A DNA stretch of 64,000 nt from Aggregatibacter kilianii (GTDB lineage: Bacteria > Pseudomonadota > Gammaproteobacteria > Enterobacterales > Pasteurellaceae). The stretch spans positions 1 to 64,000 of the forward strand of contig NZ_NRCJ01000011.1 of NCBI RefSeq assembly GCF_003129965.1, in the 5' to 3' direction. The translations under genes were made by a program, and so were the position numbers. Under the pieces are notes generated by a model. That model worked only from the letters and a program-made list of their open reading frames with translations. It ran no database searches and was not told where the DNA came from. Below, piece by piece: positions 59,815 to 64,000 of this stretch (positions are counted from its first letter, which is position 1; the number at the start of each line of letters is the position of its first letter).

Positions 59815-61665
59815 GTGAGCCTCTCTGTATCCGATATGACTTTCGACGCCAAAAAATTCCTCGCCAACGTACCGCACTTACCGGGCGTTTATCGCATGTA
59901 TGACGATAGCCACACGGTAATCTATGTGGGCAAGGCGAAAGATCTGAAAAAGCGCTTGTCCAGTTATTTTCGCAAGCAGTTAAACAGCAAAAAAACGGAA
60001 GCGTTGGTAGCGTCGATCCAGCATATTGAAACCACCATCACCACCTCGGAAACAGAAGCGCTGCTGCTTGAGCACAATTACATCAAAACCTATCAACCGC
60101 GTTATAACGTGCTGCTGCGAGACGATAAATCCTATCCGTACATTTTATTAACCAAAGAAACCCACCCGCGCATTACGTCTTATCGCGGTTCGAAAAAAAT
60201 TCAAGGGGAATATTTCGGGCCTTATCCAAACGCCGGTGCGGTGCGTGAAACCTTGTCCTTATTGCAAAAACTGTTCCCTATTCGGCAATGTGAAAATTCC
60301 GTGTATAACAACCGCTCGCGCCCTTGTTTGCAATATCAAATCGGGCGTTGCCTGGCGCCGTGCGTAAAAGGTTATGTGACCGACGAAGCCTATGCACAGC
60401 AGGTGAATTTTGCCCGCTTGTTTTTGCAGGGAAAAGATCAGCAGGTGTTGGATCATTTGGTGAAACAAATGGAACAGGCAAGTCAGCAGCTGAATTTTGA
60501 AGAAGCGGCACGCATTCGCGACCAAATTCAGGCGGTGCGCGCAGTGATCGAAAAACAATTCGTCGCCAACGATCGTCATGACGATATTGATATTATCGCT
60601 ATCGCCTACCAACTAGGCGTGGCTTGCGTGCAAGTGTTGTTTATTCGCCAAGGCAAGATTTTAGGCAACCGCAGTTATTTTCCGAAAGTGCCGAGCAATA
60701 CCAATCTGGCGGAGCTCACGGAAACCTTTGTGGGACAATTTTATTTACAGGCGCACCAAGGCAGAACCATTCCGAATACGATCATTGTGGATCAAAAGTT
60801 GGAAGAAAAAGCCGATTTGGAAACGCTGTTAAGCGATCAAGCAGGACGCAAAGTCAGCATTCAGGATCATGCCAAAGGCGATAAAAGCAAATATTTGCAA
60901 CTGGCACAAATGAATGCCAAAGCGGCGTTAATTACCAAATTAAAACAATCCACGTTGCAACATGATCGCTACGTGGCACTACAAGAATTACTCGGCATTG
61001 ATGCCATCAAACGCATGGAATGTTTCGACATCAGCCACACCATGGGTGAGCAAACTATCGCTTCCTGCGTGGTATTTAATCAGGACGGCCCGCTAAAATC
61101 CGATTATCGTCGTTTCAACATCAGCGGCATCACCAAAGGCGACGACTACGCCGCCATGGAGCAGGCGCTATTGAAACGCTACGATAAAGATTTGGACGAA
61201 GACAAAATTCCCGACATTATTTTTATCGACGGCGGCAAAGGGCAGCTTAACCGCGCCTTGCAGGTGTTCGAAAATCTCAAGGTAAAATGGAATAAAAACC
61301 GACCACACTTAATCGGCGTCGCCAAAGGTGTGGATCGCCGTGCCGGCTTGGAAACCCTGATTTTAAGCAAATGGGACAAAGAATTACATTTGCCGTCAGA
61401 CAGTCTCGCACTGCATTTAATCCAACATATCCGCGACGAAAGCCACAACCACGCCATCAGCGGACACCGCAAAAAACGCCAACAACATTTCACCCAAAGC
61501 GGCTTGGAAAGCATCGAAGGCGTCGGCGCCAAACGTCGCCAAGCCCTGCTCAAATACCTCGGAGGCTTGCAAGGCGTCAAAAATGCTACCCTCGACGAAA
61601 TCGCCTCCGTCCCCGGCATATCAAAAGCCTTGGCGGAAAAGATTTTTGAGACGTTGCAACATTAG
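59815..61665 (+). CDS. uvrC: excinuclease ABC subunit C
   Basis: Makes the two incisions in nucleotide excision repair. The N-terminal GIY-YIG nuclease ([20 protein letters not shown] near 23-42) makes the 3' cut. A UVR motif lies near 200-235 ([14 protein letters not shown]), the RNase H-like domain has [12 protein letters not shown] near 401 with the catalytic Asp, and two helix-hairpin-helix motifs end the protein ([13 protein letters not shown] and [15 protein letters not shown]). 616 aa from the GTG at 59815; an ATG seven codons later is an alternative, and neither has a strong ribosome site. The gene order kdsB-uvrC matches H. influenzae as I recall it. Confidence 0.95.
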   Translation: MSLSVSDMTFDAKKFLANVPHLPGVYRMYDDSHTVIYVGKAKDLKKRLSSYFRKQLNSKKTEALVASIQHIETTITTSETEALLLEHNYIKTYQPRYNVLLRDDKSYPYILLTKETHPRITSYRGSKKIQGEYFGPYPNAGAVRETLSLLQKLFPIRQCENSVYNNRSRPCLQYQIGRCLAPCVKGYVTDEAYAQQVNFARLFLQGKDQQVLDHLVKQMEQASQQLNFEEAARIRDQIQAVRAVIEKQFVANDRHDDIDIIAIAYQLGVACVQVLFIRQGKILGNRSYFPKVPSNTNLAELTETFVGQFYLQAHQGRTIPNTIIVDQKLEEKADLETLLSDQAGRKVSIQDHAKGDKSKYLQLAQMNAKAALITKLKQSTLQHDRYVALQELLGIDAIKRMECFDISHTMGEQTIASCVVFNQDGPLKSDYRRFNISGITKGDDYAAMEQALLKRYDKDLDEDKIPDIIFIDGGKGQLNRALQVFENLKVKWNKNRPHLIGVAKGVDRRAGLETLILSKWDKELHLPSDSLALHLIQHIRDESHNHAISGHRKKRQQHFTQSGLESIEGVGAKRRQALLKYLGGLQGVKNATLDEIASVPGISKALAEKIFETLQH

Positions 61666-61675
61666 GTTAAAAAGA

Positions 61676-61745
61676 AAAGTGCGGTCATTTTCTTTAACGT
61701 TTTTTACTTTGAAAAAACACTTGAGAAAATGACCGCACTTTTTTA
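61676..61745. terminator. long paired uptake-sequence terminator between uvrC and selD
   Basis: AAAAGTGCGGTCATTTTCT and AGAAAATGACCGCACTTTTT form an 18-19 pair stem. The interior holds a further weak palindrome around AACGTTTTTT. It serves convergent uvrC and selD. Confidence 0.9.
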
Positions 61746-61755
61746 GAAAAAACCG

Positions 61756-62832
61756 CTATTTCACCACAATAAATTCCGCCGTAGCTTGTCGCTCAATTAA
61801 TTTGCCAACCGGGTAAAGTTCTACACCGGCTTTTTGCGCAACGGCGAAAACCTCATCTTTTGCTTCCGGTTTCACGGCGATGAGTAAACCGCCGGAGGTT
61901 TGCGGATCGCATAATACGGCTTTTTGCAGATCGTTAATCGGCGCGATTTTGTGTCCATAGCTGTCGAAATTTCGATTGGTGCCGCCCGGGATACAGCCTT
62001 GTGCGATGTAATCGTACACACCGTCCAAGGTTTTCACGTTGGCGAAATCCACTTCGGCATTGAGGTCGGAGCCTTCGCAAATTTCCGCTAAATGCCCCAA
62101 CAAGCCGAAACCGGTGACGTCGGTCATGGCGGTTACGCCGTCAATATGGGAAAACTCGTTGCCGATAAGGTTCATTTGACACATCCAATGGGTTGCCAAA
62201 CCTTTGTGTTCCGGTTTTAATTTGCCTTTTTTCTCTGCAGTAGTTAACACGCCGATGCCCAGCGGTTTGGTTAAATACAGATGACATCCTGCTTCTGCTG
62301 AGGCATTGCGTTTCACTTTTTCCGTGTCAATAATGCCCGTCACCGCCAAGCCGAAAATCGGTTCGGGTGAATCGATGGAATGCCCGCCGGCAAGGGCGAT
62401 ACCCGCTTGCTGACAGGCAAAACGCCCACCGTCGATGATGCGTTGCGCCACACTCGCGGGCAATTTGTTAATCGGGAAGCCGAACACCGCAATCGCCATA
62501 ATCGGCTTACCGCCCATGGCGAAAATGTCGCTCACGGCGTTAGTTGCTGCGATACGTCCGAAATCAAAAGGATCGTCCACAATGGGCATGAAAAAGTCGG
62601 TGGTACTGATAATCGACGTACCATTGCCTAAATCATACACCGCCGCGTCATCTTTGGTGTCGTTGCCGACCAACAGATTCGGATCAATAAACGGAGCCAT
62701 TTCGGTATGCAAAATTTCCTCTAAAACCTTAGGCGATATTTTGCAACCTCAACCGGCACCGTGGCTATATTGTGTCAGTCGGATGTCGTCGATTAGCTCA
62801 TCTTGCACACCGTGCAAAGCCTGCTCTGTCAT
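61756..62832 (-). CDS. selD: selenide, water dikinase SelD, a selenoprotein with in-frame TGA
   Basis: Makes selenophosphate from selenide and ATP, the selenium donor for selenocysteine tRNA. The frame from ATG 62832 reads MTEQALHG, then [10 protein letters not shown], an in-frame TGA at 62751-62749 (codon 28), then [13 protein letters not shown] and on to the stop at 61756. In E. coli SelD the equivalent position is Cys17 in GAGCGCK; here it must be selenocysteine. A SECIS hairpin directly follows the TGA. The total is 358 residues. Lys31 (GCK), DDAAVYDLG and GGLL-type ATP motifs are present. A gene finder that treats TGA only as stop would start at 62712 and lose the active site. H. influenzae SelD is also a selenoprotein. 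Confidence 0.97.
62704..62751 (-). promoter_or_regulatory. bacterial SECIS element of selD
   Basis: From the TGA onward the RNA folds as outer stem GGU plus UGCAAAAU with AUUUUGCA plus ACC (one bulged U), then an upper stem CCUAA with UUAG(A)GG closing a GGUU loop. The loop begins 20 nt after the UGA, near the 18 nt of E. coli fdhF, and the GGU apex is what SelB recognises. Confidence 0.88.
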
Positions 62833-62919
62833 GTTTACTTCCTTTTTGTTAAACGAATAGCGTGATTATAGCTTTATTGGGCTAAGGATTCATTGTCTGA
62901 AATCAATTTCTTCGGAAAC

Positions 62920-62955
62920 AAAAAAATGCGGTGAAAACTCACCGCACTTTTGTCT
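62920..62955 (-). terminator. terminator of the pnt operon
   Basis: On the minus strand AAAGTGCGGTGAG, a short loop and CTCACCGC-type arm are followed by seven T. It is 25 bases past the pntB stop and upstream of selD. Confidence 0.85.
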
Positions 62956-62979
62956 TTTATATTGTCATTTAAAATCCAA

Positions 62980-64000
62980 TTAAAGCGCTTTTAAAATGTC
63001 ATCCACACGTTCTTTGGCATCACCAAACAGCATTTGGGTGTTTTCTTTGAAGAACAGCGGATTTTGCACGCCTGCGTAGCCGGTATTCATTGAACGTTTG
63101 AATACCACCACGTTAGCGGCTTTCCACACTTCTAACACCGGCATACCGGCGATTGGGCTGTGCGGATCGTCCATTGCCGCCGGGTTCACGGTGTCGTTGG
63201 CGCCGATAACCAAGACGGTGTCGGTGTCGGCGAAATCGTCGTTGATTTCATCCATTTCCAACACAATGTCGTAAGGCACTTTGGCTTCCGCCAATAACAC
63301 GTTCATGTGGCCCGGCAAGCGTCCGGCAACAGGGTGGATACCGAAACGCACGTTGACGCCGCGTTCGCGTAATTTTTGCGTAATTTCCGCTACCGGATAT
63401 TGCGCTTGCGCCACCGCCATGCCGTATCCCGGGGTGATGATCACGGAGCTGGAGTTTTTCAGCAATTCCGCCACTTCTTCTGCGGTGGTTTCACGGTGTT
63501 CGCCTTGTTCCGCGTCGGAAGACACCTGAACATCATTGCCGAAACCGCCTGCGATAACGCTGATGAAGGAGCGGTTCATGGCTTTACACATGATGTAGGA
63601 CAGGATCGCACCGGAAGAACCCACCAGCGCACCAGTCACAATTAACAGGTCGTTGCTGAGCATGAAACCTGCTGCTGCAGCCGCCCAACCGGAATAGGAG
63701 TTCAACATAGACACAACCACCGGCATATCCGCACCGCCGATGGATGCCACCAAGTGCCAGCCGAAGGCAAGGGCAATCACGGTCATGATTAATACCGGGA
63801 AGATGTTGTCCGGATTATTCAGGAACGCCACCATCAATAATGCAGAAACCACCAACGCCGCTAAGTTTAGTTTGTGACGATGCGGCAACATTAACGCTTT
63901 GGAATCAATTTTTCCGCTTAATTTACCGAATGCCACAACAGAACCGGTGAACGTTACCGCACCGATGAAGATGCCGAGGAACACTTCCACGTTATGCACG
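62980..64000 (-). CDS. pntB: NAD(P) transhydrogenase subunit beta, C-terminal part (partial)
   Basis: Membrane subunit that couples proton flow to hydride transfer from NADH to NADP+. 339 residues are visible of about 460-480; the 5' part lies beyond the window. The visible part has several membrane spans (about 1-150) and the NADP(H)-binding domain [22 protein letters not shown] near 196-214, [20 protein letters not shown] near 228, [14 protein letters not shown] near 261, and [16 protein letters not shown] near 301. The GTG at 63999 is an internal codon, not a start. pntA is expected upstream, outside the window. Confidence 0.96.
   Translation of the reverse strand, partial: VHNVEVFLGIFIGAVTFTGSVVAFGKLSGKIDSKALMLPHRHKLNLAALVVSALLMVAFLNNPDNIFPVLIMTVIALAFGWHLVASIGGADMPVVVSMLNSYSGWAAAAAGFMLSNDLLIVTGALVGSSGAILSYIMCKAMNRSFISVIAGGFGNDVQVSSDAEQGEHRETTAEEVAELLKNSSSVIITPGYGMAVAQAQYPVAEITQKLRERGVNVRFGIHPVAGRLPGHMNVLLAEAKVPYDIVLEMDEINDDFADTDTVLVIGANDTVNPAAMDDPHSPIAGMPVLEVWKAANVVVFKRSMNTGYAGVQNPLFFKENTQMLFGDAKERVDDILKAL

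Overview
The window looks like a chromosomal segment of a Pasteurellaceae species, most likely Aggregatibacter (for example A. aphrophilus or A. actinomycetemcomitans; species not resolved from sequence alone). The main evidence is the dozens of copies of the Haemophilus-type uptake signal sequence AAGTGCGGT, many paired head to head as transcription terminators. Gene content and order also resemble H. influenzae in several blocks: msrAB-ccdA-tlpA, moeA-moeB next to folE, dacB/greA/yhbY, pta-ackA-yfbV-cvpA-purF, and the run folK-pcnB-dksA-comEC-msbA-lpxK-ycaR-kdsB-uvrC. No rRNA, tRNA, CRISPR array or prophage was seen.

Layout. 1-0.2 kb: right end of an IS3-family element. 0.2-7 kb: a YnhF-type microprotein, purR, beta-carbonic anhydrase, a three-gene periplasmic methionine sulfoxide repair operon, a DUF1919 protein, the aspartate-semialdehyde-dehydrogenase-like Usg protein and the YbaK deacylase. 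7-13 kb: an SbmA/YddA-type ABC exporter, a TonB-dependent siderophore receptor behind a possible Fur site, a MATE pump, and divergently riboflavin synthase. 13-19 kb: yhbY, greA with a terminator in its leader, dacB, folE, moeA-moeB.

19-41 kb: an almost complete maltose/maltodextrin regulon in one stretch. Leftward from a central control region run malK, a cytoplasmic GH13 enzyme, lamB and malM. Rightward run two malE paralogues, malF, malG and malS. Then malT, divergent from malP-malQ and a neopullulanase-type GH13. Maltodextrins would enter through LamB after MalS trimming, bind one of the two MalE proteins, pass MalFGK2, and be processed inside by MalQ, MalP and two extra GH13 hydrolases. 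A shared 12-base motif, CAGGGAGGATTT, in both divergent control regions fits MalT binding, and a strong CRP site lies between malK and malE. Two of the GH13 enzymes resemble families of other phyla, and the first MalE has an altered sugar pocket.

41-48 kb: ubiX-purF-cvpA behind a PUR box (which ties it to the purR at 0.5 kb), yfbV, ackA, pta. 48-50.4 kb: a small accessory patch (FkbM methyltransferase, M15 peptidase, very AT-rich membrane protein). 50.5-61.7 kb: the conserved folK-to-uvrC block, including the DNA-uptake channel ComEC and lipid A/KDO genes. 61.7-64 kb: selD, which is itself a selenoprotein (in-frame TGA with a good SECIS hairpin), and the 3' part of pntB, cut by the window edge.

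Three families of structured intergenic repeats recur through the window: a 150-165 bp pyrimidine/purine-rich multi-hairpin element, a GC-rich inverted repeat, and hairpins built from AACGTT plus uptake sequences. Gene-level calls are from reading the proteins and recalled family motifs; no database search was possible. I did not find an obviously novel multi-gene system; the most rewarding items are the maltose island's unusual extra members, the selenoprotein SelD and several regulatory structures.
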